Assembly (NCBI GenBank): GCA_023079485.1
Contig: CM041115.1
Location: forward strand, 28,882,826 to 28,946,825
Source of the DNA: Archilochus colubris
Taxonomy: Eukaryota; Chordata; Aves; Apodiformes; Trochilidae
Direction of reading: 5' to 3'
Length of the DNA stretch: 64,000 nt
Under the pieces are notes generated by a model, which was given only the letters and a program-made list of their open reading frames with translations, was not told the DNA's origin and did not search any database. Below are positions 50,601-62,678 of this stretch, piece by piece. The translations under genes were made by a program, and so were the position numbers. The first letter of the stretch is position 1; each line of letters opens with the position of its first letter.

Positions 50601-52924
50601 AAAAAACCAGAAACGTTTAAAATTTGTATCTTTTCTTTTTCTTTTTTTGTTTTTTTCTTTTTTTTCCCCTAGTCTCCTGAATTAAGAATAAAGTGTCACA
50701 GCTTGCTCAATATAAAAAATGTTGGTTTGACAGATCTTGAGTAGTGAGATGTGAGATGCAGAGGGTAATAAGTAAATAGCTAATATCCAGTTTGATGGTT
50801 TCTGAAGACTTCATGGGGAGCAAAGAATTTACTGGGAAGGACTAAAGCAGTTCTTTTCAGCCCCCAAGTATGGGTGTTCCCTTGCTTCTGTTTTGCTTAC
50901 TTCAATTTGCTTAGTTCTATTCTTGTGTTTCACAAGCAGATATTAATTTATTACACAAGTTGTCATTAAATAATGTGTAGTTAGTAACTGTAATACACCA
51001 AAAATTAAGCAGACTCTGCCAGAGGCAGAGGAAACTGTATTCCCTGGCTTTCAGTTTATAATTGGCCTATGTCATCTTTTAAAATAGTTTTACAATTAAT
51101 AAGCAGGTCACAGTAGTAGCACCAGGAGTATGGTTAGCGTGAATTTAAAAGCGCTTGCTCTAAAGACAAAAAGTCAGTGAGAATAATTTTGAAGAGGACT
51201 TATTCATCTATTAGTTTGAGTCTTCTGAGGAAAGGGATTTCATTACGAAGTCCTTCATTTGCAAATGAAGGCTGGCAATATGCAAATCAAATTATAGATG
51301 TTTTGCACAACCAAATTTTGCAGATGCATGAATCTATAATGAGACATAGTCATTGTTCAGGAGTACTTGCAGTCTTTCTAAACAAGACATATACACTTAT
51401 CCACTAAGAGAGAGCCCCTATCAAACCAAATGGACAATATGTTATATTTCTAAGAGAGATAAAGTGAGCAAGATATTTGGCATGCCTGAGAAATTCCAAA
51501 AACAAAATATGAGAAAGAAAACAAAACACTGAAGGAATGAGATAAAAAAAAAAAAAAAAAAAAAAAAAGGTAAGAAATGATGCTTGAAAAAAGCTATGCA
51601 GTCAAACAGGAACAGGAGAGACTTGCCTACAACTCCACAAGGAGGTGGTCAGAAGTTAATGACAAACCTGGAAATTGTATGGAAGATAAATGGGAAATGA
51701 GATTCTGGAAAAGAGAGATAAGATTGTGTGAGCAGAAATATATCATGAATGCAGGAGAGAGATACATTCTGATCTAAAATCAGACAGGAAGTTTCAGTAT
51801 TATGGGTGCACCAAGCTGCTATACTTTCTAGATACTATAGATTCAGCCCTGGATAAAAATTTCACCAAAACATTATCAGATAGTTATCAGATTATCAGAT
51901 AACATGCAGTATATATTTCTGTAGTTCTATCTGTCCACACAAACGTGTGTAGACATTCCAGCATATTTGTTATGACTTTTCCATAGTTATGAAAGTACGT
52001 TATATCTCTCCGTATACTTACCTGAATTCAACCATATTCCTCTTTTTTTTTGGTGGCTGTAAGATATTTTATAAGACAAATATTTACCCACAGTGGCACT
52101 GGTCTTTTTACTGAATTTGCATTACATTACCATAATAATTGTGCTTTGTAATTCAAAGCCCTGGGGTACTTAGAGCTAATCCTAAAGAGCACCACTCTGC
52201 AAAAGTCTTTGCCAAGATTTTATGTCATATTTGTCTTATTGTTAAACATGAAATTTTGTCTAGCTGCAAAGCCCAGAACCATCTCAAGGGATAATCTTTA
52301 GAGATGACATACAGCATAAGGAACATTTTTATGCTCATATTAATTCAGTCAAAAGGTCAGTATTAACTCAAAAAACTATATGATGAAAAAGTACAGTTTT
52401 TGGAAAACTTTTCTTATATTTACTTTAAACTCCGGAAATAGAGTTGAGAATTTTAGGGAATATATGAGAGCCATTCTGGTTCTGTTATGAGAACCTGCTA
52501 ACTATGTATGCAGGTTATGACCCATTTAAACTTTACTGTAAACAGTATCTCCATTCCTTTTTTATACAAATAAAAGTTGATACGGAAAACAGAAAAAACA
52601 CAACAGATTTCATTTGTGGTGACCTGCTATTTTTTTAAAAGAATGTAAGAAAAAGGTGTATTAAGCACTTTAAGTTTTTTTTCTTTGTTTAGTGTCTTTA
52701 TTTTTGGTGTCTTGGCCAATCTTTAATATATTTCTGTAAAACTTATATTAGTTTGATTGATGTAGTAGGAAACCGAAACACAGCTTACTCCTCTAATGGA
52801 ATCAGAGCATCCGTCAAAGGCTGAAGAAGTTGATTTAAATACACAGCTAAAGTTCAGAAACTTCTGGGGCTTAATTCATAATTTATCTCTGTCTCACAGT
52901 TGTTCCTTAGACTAAAGAGTTCTA
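47666..52924. other. AT-rich intergenic, no gene recognised
   Basis: No gene, RNA or named transposon is recognised. A run of 25 A lies at 51544-51568. AT-rich short duplications (TTATCAGAT units) lie at 51878-51902. Confidence 0.5.
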
Positions 52925-53230
52925 CATAGAATCACAGAGCAATTTAGGTTGGAAAAGACCTTCAATATAATAGACTCCAACCATTAACCTAACACTGTCA
53001 AGTCCACTGCTAGACCACATCCCAAAATCCCTTGTCTATACATCTTTTTAATGCCACCAGGGATGGTGACTCAACTGCTTTCCTGGGCAGCATGTCCCAA
53101 TGATAGATGACTTTGTGAACAATTTTTTCTAATATCACTTAGCAATTTGAGATTGTTTCCTCTTGTTTTGCCCCTTGCTACTTGGGAGGAGAGACCAACA
53201 CTCTGCTACAACCTCCTTTCAAGCAGGCAC
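52925..53230 (-). mobile_element. CR1 LINE 3' fragment, minus strand
   Basis: Read on the minus strand it ends at about 52925 with a tail complementary to ATAGAATCACAGAG and starts near 53230 in the end of ORF2 (block resembling GGCxxE in CR1, complement of CAACCTCCTTTCAAGC). The intervening TTAGGTTGGAAAAGACCTT motif (52946-52964) is a common sequence in avian CR1 3' UTRs. It is 5'-truncated and non-coding. Confidence 0.9.
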
Positions 53231-53766
53231 ATGGTAATTTTCAATTCCATAGCCTGTATTTAGGCTTAGTTTAAATATAATGATATAAAATTTCTCAGAA
53301 AGTCTTTTTCAAATGAAGTTACTTTCCAGTGTATTCTGGAAAGTACAGACATAGGGACAGTCATATATATCCAAGTTGGCATATTCTATGATTCTACAGT
53401 ATAAAGATAGTTTCCTTGTTGCAAAAGTGCAGAGAGTAAAATGTGGTGTATGTGGATATTTGAGGGATAGAGTTTTCTGGCAAATCCTGACATAAATATA
53501 TGTTTGTATTCTAAATTTAATTTTAGGGGGTGAGAATACAATCCTTTACTGTCAATATTAATAGCAATAAACCCTGCTCATTCATGGAGCATTTTTCTGA
53601 GAGGCAGCAAATCACTCCATCCTTAAATCACTCCAGAAGTAAAGGTAGACCACTCTTTTTACTTATAAGCTTAGGTTCCCTACTACAGGCAAAATATGTT
53701 ACCTCTAAAGTGCAGAACTTTGCAGATGCTTTTGCAGCTGAAAGTATACGGAATTACCGAGCTGAA
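53231..53766. other. AT-rich intergenic upstream of the promoter region
   Basis: No gene is recognised. The ATTCTATGATTCTA at 53383-53396 resembles a CR1 tail, but no CR1 body precedes it. Confidence 0.45.
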
Positions 53767-53941
53767 AAACAAACAAACAAACAAACCAAAACCAATCAAC
53801 CAAAAAAAAAGCAACCAAGGAATAAAACAAAACAAAACAAAACAAAAAAAAAAAAAAAGAAAAAAGCACAAAACTCAAACAAAAACAACAACAAAAACAT
53901 ACAAGCAAAACCAAAATCCCACAAACAAACAGAAAACCCCC
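53767..53941. repeat. A/C-rich low-complexity tract upstream of the CpG island
   Basis: CAAA, CAAAA and CCAAA units for about 175 bases, ending in CCCCC. It includes AACAAAACAAAACAAAACAA (53826-53845) and a poly-A run. Frames through it (53530-53976, 53696-54178 and the minus-strand 53683-53871) are translations of this simple sequence, not genes. It lies about 120 bases from the first CpG-rich sequence of the promoter. Confidence 0.9.
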
Positions 53942-54060
53942 AAGGAGCGGCAGCCTACACAGCTGATGGCAGATAATGACAAAGCTGGCCAGGGCAAACA
54001 CTTAGGCTTCTGTGTCTCACTCAGTGCTAGTGTGCTGGCTGCTCTGTCTTATTGTCTGGC

Positions 54061-54437
54061 TTTCACCAGCGCCCACATTTTCTATCCGTCACCACAAGGG
54101 GTGTCCAGGACGCGCGGCGAGCTGGGGGCGACCGTCAGAGAGCGGTGCCGGGGAGCCTGGCAGCTCAGCCCTCAGTGATTCGGTGAAACTGGATAAGAGA
54201 TTCTCGCTGCTGCGCTTCGGGGATTGCTGTGAGAGGGAAAAGCAGATTTGGAGGTGTGTGTGCATCTGTGAGCGGATGAGGAGTGCATTTGACTGAGTTA
54301 TCTATCTGGTTCCTGGGAAGCGCTGCGAGAAGAGGCAGAGAGAGGCGGTGAGGGAGAGGAAGCAGGAGCAGGACTGAAGTACAGAGCAGCTGTTTCCTGA
54401 TACTCTGCTTCTTTCGGGTGCCTCAGTGAATGTGAAC
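54061..54437 (+). promoter_or_regulatory. CpG-island promoter and 5' UTR of the CNTNAP4-like gene
   Basis: About 19 CpG dinucleotides by eye between 54061 and 54420, while neighbouring lines of the window mostly have none. The densest part is 54110-54155 (GGACGCGCGGCGAGC). No TATA box is evident, as is usual for CpG-island promoters. From about 54300 the sequence turns purine-rich (GAGAAGAGGCAGAGAGAGG), which is common in 5' UTRs. The transcription start cannot be fixed from sequence. Two upstream start codons exist: 54276-54296 (six codons plus stop) and the start-stop ATGTGA at 54430-54435. Confidence 0.65.
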
Positions 54438-54522
54438 ATGGATTCTGTCACTGAAATCTTCCTGAAGCTGCTATTTCTTCTAGCTGCTCATAACTGGCAC
54501 AAGGCAATAGCAGAGAATAAAT
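54438..54522 (+). CDS. CNTNAP4: First coding exon of a contactin-associated protein-like gene (best fit CNTNAP4)
   Basis: The exon encodes 28 residues plus one base, beginning MDSVTEIFLKLLFLLAAHNW and ending before GTAAGT at 54523, a consensus splice donor. It has the layout of a signal peptide: a short N-terminal part, one lysine, a leucine-rich core and a polar end. The start has A at -3 and G at +4. From memory of the family, mammalian CNTNAP4 starts with an ungapped similar peptide (about 13 of 28 residues alike, including SVT, LK and NW). CNTNAP5 is a weaker match. The phase-1 end would allow a tyrosine or cysteine codon to start the discoidin domain, as in the family. CNTNAP4 is a single-pass neurexin-family protein of neurons, with discoidin, laminin G and EGF domains, linked to GABAergic synapses. 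None of those later domains lies in this window. The gene could instead be another CNTNAP member. Confidence 0.62.
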
Positions 54523-57117
54523 GTAAGTATTGCATATCATTTTAAAATATATCCTAAGTGTTTTGAAAACTTCTGGGATATTTTATTTGAATTTACAATA
54601 AATATTATTTCTGAGACCAATGTTTACTGCTTTGAAATGACAGCAAATTGCTGAGCTGAAAATGAAAAATCCTTCTATAGATTTTTGTCATGAATCTTTG
54701 GACAGGATATTCCTTATAAAGCATGAAGTCCAAGAGTATCTGAAAGCAGGATTTTATTAAGGGATACATGTTCATCTCCATTTTCATTTTTCTTTTCAGT
54801 TCTTAAGTGCAGCATTTTCCGTGTAATTGTGCTTTGTAAATCACTAGCAAATTTCTAGTGTGTACTGTATAGGCTTGTTTTTTAGCAATTTATTATTCTG
54901 CATGCTGGTATCTGAACCTTCTGTATTAAGCTGGCACTAAAATAACAGATGGATGTTACTGTGCAGTTCAGGAGCGTTACAAATACAACAAGGTAAATGT
55001 GGATAGCAAGATTCTGCATTGATTGCTTAGGGATTACTGTTCATGCATACCTAAAGAATAATACCAGCTTGAGCAAAAAGTTTTTTAAAAAATGAGTAAT
55101 TTATAGTTAGTCCGTAGGATGGTAAAGGAAAAAAAAAGATTGTGATTACAGTTTTAAAGAAAATCTGCCCTCTAGGAGGCAAATGTGATACATATCTGAA
55201 AATCCCCGTTTTTCCGTGTATAATGAGATTATCTCTAAATTAAAAAGAAAAGAAAAAAACAACTTATGCAGAAACTGATTTTCAAGGATTTTGTCATCCA
55301 GTAGTAGTTCTAAGATATTCTTGTTTCATTTGATTCAGTCTGAGCAAGCTGAAAGATTTCATCTTGTCTACATATCACTGAACAGTAGCCTAAATACTAG
55401 ATGTTCATAACCTGAGATGAGCATATTTCCTCCCCTTCCTGTTAAGGCACTGGTTGTGCACCACAAGAATGGGAAGGGCAAGAGAAATACCTCTCTGGGT
55501 AGAAAGTGCGTGACAAAGAAAGGAGGAATGTTCAGGAATAACCTTACAGGCCAGTGGCAGGGGACAACTCCCTGCAAACATCTGAGCAATGGCAGCGAAG
55601 TTTTAAGTGCTCTGTATTTCTGTAGCCCAGGGTTTTGCATATGGATGGCTTGCAAGCTAAACATGATTTCATGAGACTGATGTTCACTTTGTGGCTCCAA
55701 AATAATCTTATGTTGTCATTCAGTAATGATATCTCATTTGATACTCAAGTGCATAGTGTAGTCCTAAACATGAATACTAAGTTCCTCTTGTTAAACACCG
55801 TGCTGCAATCCAGCCACAGCTTTAATTCTCTTCATCACCCTGCATTGTACAGTTTATGAATACATCCATTTTCACAAGACCATGATAATTGAATTGCTCA
55901 TTAATAGCATTTGGCACTATGCACAAAACTAAATAAGTTGCTTACAGGGAGGCATACTAAAATCACTGCAAAAAACTTGTATCACAGAGAAAAACAGTAA
56001 AGCACTAGAGGTCAGTCTTAGAGTTGAAGAAGCAAGGTTTGAGGAAAAGGCTCAAGCTTCTTTCCAATACAGAATTACGAAGGAGGAAACAAATCAGGCA
56101 TGAAATGTGTTTGCTACTGGCTTTCTCAAATAGTTACTAAGCCAAGCTCAATTACAGTATCAAATGAGTGACTTGAATCAACAGAGTTTTCACACAATGT
56201 GTATTTATAGTGGTTTTATTTATTAATAAGTCGTAAGTCCTATGTCAAAACACTCATCTGAATTGAAAAAGTAAGAACTTTCCCTGTGCTACGTGTAAGG
56301 AAACGGATTATAGGAAGAGTGAATGAAATTATTTAAATTAGGAAGCTGCAAGAGCTAATAGATGAAGGGAACTGGTTGATTTTATGGATCTTACTCCTTT
56401 TCAATATTTAACCTGGAAAAAACTTTAAATCCCTTTATTTACATGCATTATTTTGAAAGTGAGCATTTCTGTGGGAGAGTTAGTTTCTTTTAGAAGTGAC
56501 AGTTTTCATCAAGGTATTAATTTGATTAGAATGTTAGATTTCATAAAATGACCTATGGAGGAAAGGGTTTTAATATTATTATCTACTGATTATAGTAGAT
56601 ATATCTAGCAGCCATAATCTACTCACTTGAACTTACTTTACTCCTTGAGATGTTCACCAGGAGTTGGAATCCTTTTCATTAGATGGCTCTTCTGTTTACA
56701 TTAATGTATTCAAATACATTCACAATAACAACAGAAGTTCAGTTTTCAGTCAAAGAAAATAGGATTTTTTTTAGTTCTTCATTGAAATGAATCTATTCTT
56801 CTTCTTTTATTTTTCTGGTTCTTTCTTTAAGATAAAAAACTACATACCTACATTTTTCTTAGTCCTTCAGATCACCTTTTCTTAGTAAGGAAAAGACCAA
56901 AGTAAAGATCTTTATACAATTCTCCTTTAAGTGTCAGTGTGAATTTTATTAAGTCAGCTGTATACAGAAAATTTCTCACATCAAAAATTATTGTGTTAAG
57001 AATTATTACTGTTTTAAATTAATTGACATATTCCTCTTTTGAATAAAACTATTTTTCAGTTCTTAGGTTATGTGAAGGTGACAGAACCTATCATCTAGAC
57101 CACGACATTTTATTTCT

Positions 57118-57156
57118 GGGGTTTGTTTTTTAGTTTTTGTTTGTTTGTTTGTTTGT
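57118..57156 (+). repeat. GGGG plus (TTTG)n tract
   Basis: GGGG at 57118-57121 followed by T-rich and TTTG units to 57156. This is the reverse orientation of the CAAA...CCCC type of tract. Confidence 0.85.
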
Positions 57157-57559
57157 AGTTTCTTTAGCTTCTTTGGTAGTTGCTTTTTTTTTCCCCCTGG
57201 CAAATAATGCTGACACTTCCAATAATTGCTGATTGAAACTCAAATATTTTAAAAGGTCTTTAGTAGTGATTTCCTTTGTTTTTTCCCTCCTAAAGAACTG
57301 CACATCCAAAGCAGCTGAGACAAGTTTGAATCATGCAGCTGTTAGAATCTAATTGTGTAAGGTAAAGTGCGTGTTTTAAATGAAGGATTAAAGCAAGTAC
57401 TACTGTAGGCTGAGTTTTTGCTGTTTTTTACTGGAGCTAGGAAACATTGGAAACATTTTTATTTTATAGGGAACTGCCTCTACAGCTGTAAATCAGTAAA
57501 GTGCTGTATCAGCCCTTGAGAAGCTGCCAGAAACTGGTACTCTAATACGTGCAGTATTT

Positions 57560-57589
57560 AAAACAAAACAAAACAAAACAAAAAACCCC
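57560..57589 (+). repeat. (AAAAC)n tract ending in CCCC
   Basis: Five-base AAAAC units, four to five times, then AAAAAACCCC ending at 57589. Confidence 0.9.
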
Positions 57590-60500
57590 ACAACTATAAA
57601 ACTGAAGTGTTGCATAAAACATTGTCAAACCCACAATATACATCAATTATACATGAACTGTGGCTAGAAATTACTAAGGTTGGTTTTGACAGTGAAGAGA
57701 AATGAAAAGAACAAATTAAGAACTTTCTATGTAATTTCTTGCCGCTTCCTACCTACTTCTTTTTGTTAAAACGCTCAAGTTATACAGAACCTTTTATCAG
57801 TTCAGATTTTTCTATTTGTACTGTTATGTTCACTGCTTCCATAAACACAGAAAATATTATTGTTGTTAAATATCACATACTCTTGATAATGCAACTGTAG
57901 TCCTACTTCCACATCATTATCCTGCCTGACAATGTCTGTTAATGATGCTGAAGTTCTTAAATAGAGGACGGACTGATGACATACCTTGATTATATTATCA
58001 GATGCAAGTCATTGTACAAGTAATATCCCCAGGGAAAAGATTTCTTGCAACAAAGAAAATACTGTATCTTAATTTAGAAAATAATTTCATTGTGATGTTA
58101 AGCTTTGGTACCAAACAGTTCTGAAGACTGGCAACTTTATAGAACTAGAAAAAGATAGAACTATAGAAAAAGGTAAAAAAAAGCTGCTTATTACAAAATT
58201 CTTAAATTAAAACTTATTTTACTGCTAGTTTGTGGTCAATATGAACTGTAGTGGAGAAAAAAGTAGAAATTTCTTTAATTTTCTTTTAGTCTCATTAATA
58301 TTTATCTTCTTATAATTTTCATCCATCTCTACTCTTAGATAGCCATGGAGACCCCATCAGAGATCAAGCTGTCTCTGGGCAATTATTGACATGAATAAAA
58401 CATAACAGACATCTCTAGTATATTTTTCATGTTTTCAGTACAGTAACATCAAAAGCTTGTAAAAAGATCAAATCCAAACCAATACCAATGGAAAAATCTG
58501 TCAAAATTTATTTCAGACTTTCAAGGTCAGGAACTCACAGAAAGGCCTTGAGTTGATTACACTGAGTCTAATCACCAATTTGCATCCCATTGATCTGTTC
58601 TTTCAAATTTCCATGAACATATTTGTCCCTGGGCTTAGTCAGAATGGATGGAACAGATTTGGTTATGACTGATGAACAGTCACAGACAAGTAACAACATT
58701 TTTGAAGTGGAATAGAGTCAGTCATGAAAAGAAAATGCAGCAGATTCTATGTAAACCATGTTGTCAATGCTGGTAGTAAAATTCGCATTATATGTTAGGA
58801 TCTACTATGGTTCAGTTAAGTAGCAGTTAAGTAGCAGTCAAGACTTCCAGAGTAATCACTAAGTTCTTTACAACTCAATATTCTTTCTTAAATAGTAAGT
58901 AGATGTAAGTGTACACCTACTTGTACAAGAAAGATAACCTTTAACTAAGGTGTATCCAGGCACCTATGTCTCACAAAATCCTGTGTACTTCCGTCATTGT
59001 GTACAAGGTACAGTGATCAAGTTCAGTATTTCTTCTGTGAAACTGTTTCTACACTGCAGCAGAAAACAAGTTTGTCGTAATTAATATTTTTCTATGATAC
59101 ATTTGTGAGTATTATGCAACTGATTCTTCTTATGTATGAACCTCAGCATTCATTATTTCGCAGCTTCTAACAAGCTTAGGTAGGAAAAATGGGTCAAATT
59201 TCTCCCCATCCCTTCCCATCACTACTGGCCCTATCCTCAATAAATAAATCAAAGAGCATTTGAATGCTTGAGGAACATTACATTGCTTAAATATTTATTT
59301 GCTTTTTGCCCAAAATGACCCTATGCTTTTGTGCTACTTTCAAGTTTGAGAGCTTACTGTGGAGTATCCATAGGATTAGGCTTCTGTTTTTTGAAAATGT
59401 TAGATCTGCATCTCAGTACATTTTTTATACATTTATTCCTTGTTAGTTCCTCCCAACTAACACGGTGATAACAGAGGTGAGGGCTCTGGGGTCCACCAGT
59501 AATTCAAAGGCATCTCCCTTGTAGAGCACAACAGACTTGTTAAGAATGATCAGGAAATACCAAGTGCTAAACTTAGATATTTCTGTCTGTAAACATTGTT
59601 TAAAAGATTTATGAATTTAAAAAGTTGAAAATTACCATTCCCTCTCAGCTTCTCCTTCAGAGAGAAGGAAAACTGAAACAGTGATAACAATGAGTTCAGC
59701 AGTTTCTGTAAATTTGCTTGTGATTTTGCACTGTTAAATATGACTACAGTTAGATGATGTGATTTATTTGGTAATTCTGGAATATAAAATATTTTTGTTA
59801 CTTGCAATTTTGGCCGTTGGTCTGTGCATGACTTCTATATTAAAACTGAGAAAGAAATATATGTGTTTCAAAGTGTGTTAGCATGTCATGAAAAATGTCA
59901 TGACAAAATCTGTCTCTAAGCTTGAAAATGTCATAATTGTATAGGAGATAGAGTATGTTGTGTATCAAACCTATTTAGTATATGAAAATGGGTTTGCTTT
60001 ATTTTTTGGTAAAAGGTGACATGGCTTTAAGCCTAGAGTCAACCAATTGCAGTTAACAGAAATTTGTACTCTACTGTGGTTTATGCTTGTGAATGTAGTC
60101 AGACTTACCTATATGCTCTTAGTTTGTGGTTTATGCATCTGCAAGCATAGCAGTACAGGCTACTGTTTGTCAAGGGGGTACTCTATAGGTCTCTTTGAAT
60201 CAGCTAAAGCCTATGACAGTATTGAGGTTAATCTGTAAAATGAGAAAGAATCTTAGTCCTGTTATCTTGCTTTTCAGAAAATATTTTTCAGTGTTTATTA
60301 GGAATAGCTATGCTATTTCTAGTAAGTAAAATGTATTGTGGACTACATGATAAAAATTCTACCATTTATATTCTTCTTAATAAGTATTTTTAGTGCAGTA
60401 ATTTGAAATGTGATTGAAATCCTGGAAACTTACAACATTTTAAGCAGATTAAAATTACTAACTGCAGAATTATTATTTAATATCATACTCACCCAACAGA

Positions 60501-60825
60501 CTAGTGAAAAAACCTAATTCTAATGCTTTAAATCTCAAAGGATGTAAAAAAAATATGGTTAGGATACCTATCCAGCAGCAGGTCTATTATTTTTATTAAG
60601 TGGATCTCATCATTTGGTTGTGCTCAGGAGTAAGGTATTGCTTGTTTCTTGCTGTTAGAGTGCCCATTTGTTTCTATAGCAATATTTCAGCAATTAACAT
60701 ATTTACATATGTGATATGGAGGGAAAAATAAATTAGAAACAGCATGTTGGAATATTTGAATTTATTCTTATTACTTACTCTTTATTCAGCTGAAGATCTT
60801 GGTCTTTTTCAGGTGGTTTTGTTTT

Positions 60826-60890
60826 GTTGGTTTTTTTTGGTTGGTTGGTTTTGGGTTTTTTTGTCGTTTGTCTGTTTTTGTCTGTCCACT
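60826..60890 (+). repeat. G/T-rich low-complexity tract
   Basis: T- and G-only sequence with TTGGTTGGTTTTGGGTTTTT around 60841-60860, the same 20-base string seen in the tract at 45236-45427. Confidence 0.85.
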
Positions 60891-62653
60891 TTAAATCTAA
60901 ATAGAATGTTGTTTAGGTTTCAAAACCTAATTGCTCTTAAAACCATGATTCTTTAAAGATTTTTTATAAATTCTTTTTAAAAAATTTCACCAAAAGTCCC
61001 CAGTTGTATCTGGTTGACCCACTTAAGTCCTTGTGAAATTATACCTTTAAAGAAAATTCTAAACATGCAAAAAATGACATTTCAGAAAGTACGTGGCTTA
61101 ACACTGTACGAAAAATATTATTACTCAGTTTACTTCCAAGTTAATAATCAACGTCGCTAGGAGAGCACATGGAATAAGTTATTACTAGAGAAGGTCTACA
61201 GCAGAAATTTTGAACAAGACAGACTGAGAAAGACCTTCAGAGGTTAACACACACTATAAAAGTGATGTTGGCAGGCTGGGCTGCATACACGGAGTCTGAA
61301 TCATTTTGGTTAATTCACTTGCAGCATTTTGCTGTGTCCTCAGTTATGTTAGAGTAGATATGCCCAACATGGATATTCTTTAGTTACCTGGAAGTGTTGA
61401 GAAAAGGAGAAAATTTTTTTTCTTCATGATCTGAATTATGATAGAGGTCATGTGATGTTTATTGCTATGCAGTATTAATGAGATAACACTGATTTGAAGC
61501 TGAAAAACATAATGAAGTAGAAATAACCATAAATGACTGCAGAAGGGAGATTTTTTTCTGAACTTTGACTGGTTCAGTTATTAGCCAATATATCTTACTT
61601 TTGAAATACATAATGAACTGTGAAGGCTTCTGCAGAAACAGGAAAATTGGTATTTATTTGTCTAAAATTCCGAAATCTGAAAGTTTGCTTCTGATTACCC
61701 TAAATCCCTTTCTAGTCATATGAGAGAAAAAAAAATGTTTCTTATAGGAAGAATTCATGCAGGACGTGGAAGGAAAAATGACATGAGAAGTTAATTGTCT
61801 AGTATAAGGAAACTTGCTATGTAGAAGTGCTGTTTGTCTCATCACTGATTATGTGAGGCTACATATCTCAGTCATCTGTAGGCTTTGTAGACATCAAAAC
61901 TTTAATGTGTTCAAGTTCCATAAAAAGATCCTTCTCTAAATCAGTGTTAGGAAAAAATATAAAAGCCATACTGGCTGCCTTGTACAGCAACTGCTGGCTA
62001 TATCCAATGCATTGGTGTTAGGTGCTGGCACTCTCAGATTCTGTGTTTGTGCTTGGTTAAGTGGGTTCTCTTTGATTTTCCGAGGGTTGAGCTGCTACTA
62101 TTGATAGTGCTAGACAAAATACAGGAACCAAGTGAGGAGCTGGACATGTCCTACCAGTGAAAGCACTTTTCACTTACAAAACAATGATATACACAGGCAT
62201 TTTGGTCATACACAATGTTCTGCTAAACTGAGATCTTATTGACCTAAATAAGATGGAATTGTCTGTTCTACCCACCTGAGAAAGCTTGATCTTTTCACCT
62301 CCTTGAGGAAATATGACTAAAGCTCCATTTTAACACTGGTCTTGTCAAAACACGTTTTGGGGTTGTTCTGCATATCAAGAGAGCATATAGTGAAAAATCA
62401 GCAGAATACTAAAGCATTTCTTCTCATAACACAGTCATAAAACAGATAAAAGTATGAGTACTTTACACTTTCTACTATCCAGAATCTAATCAAGGTTGCA
62501 GACTGGCTGTTACACAGTACAGGAAGCACATTTGGGCTTCAGCACAGCACACTGACTCTCACTGTAACTCCTTTTCACAGTCAATGACAGAATACCTGTC
62601 TATTATGCAGTAGTCTTGTTTCCAATAGTTTTGTAATCAGGGTGACACCAGTC

Positions 62654-62678
62654 TTTTTTTTTTTTTTTTTTTTTTTTT
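62654..62678. repeat. 25-base poly-T run
   Basis: Uninterrupted T from 62654 to 62678 in the intron, with a second T9 run 22 bases downstream. No retroposon body is recognised beside it. Confidence 0.9.

Noticed and set aside
53383..53396. CR1-like tail ATTCTATGATTCTA
   Set aside because: No CR1 body lies upstream in the matching orientation; most likely chance or an untraceable remnant.
53530..54178. Lysine/asparagine-rich frames over 140 codons
   Set aside because: Translations of the A/C-rich tract. They do not resemble any known protein.
54012..54296. 94-codon frame across the CpG island
   Set aside because: Compositional frame in GC-rich promoter DNA. The exon at 54438 in a different frame has the signal peptide and donor.
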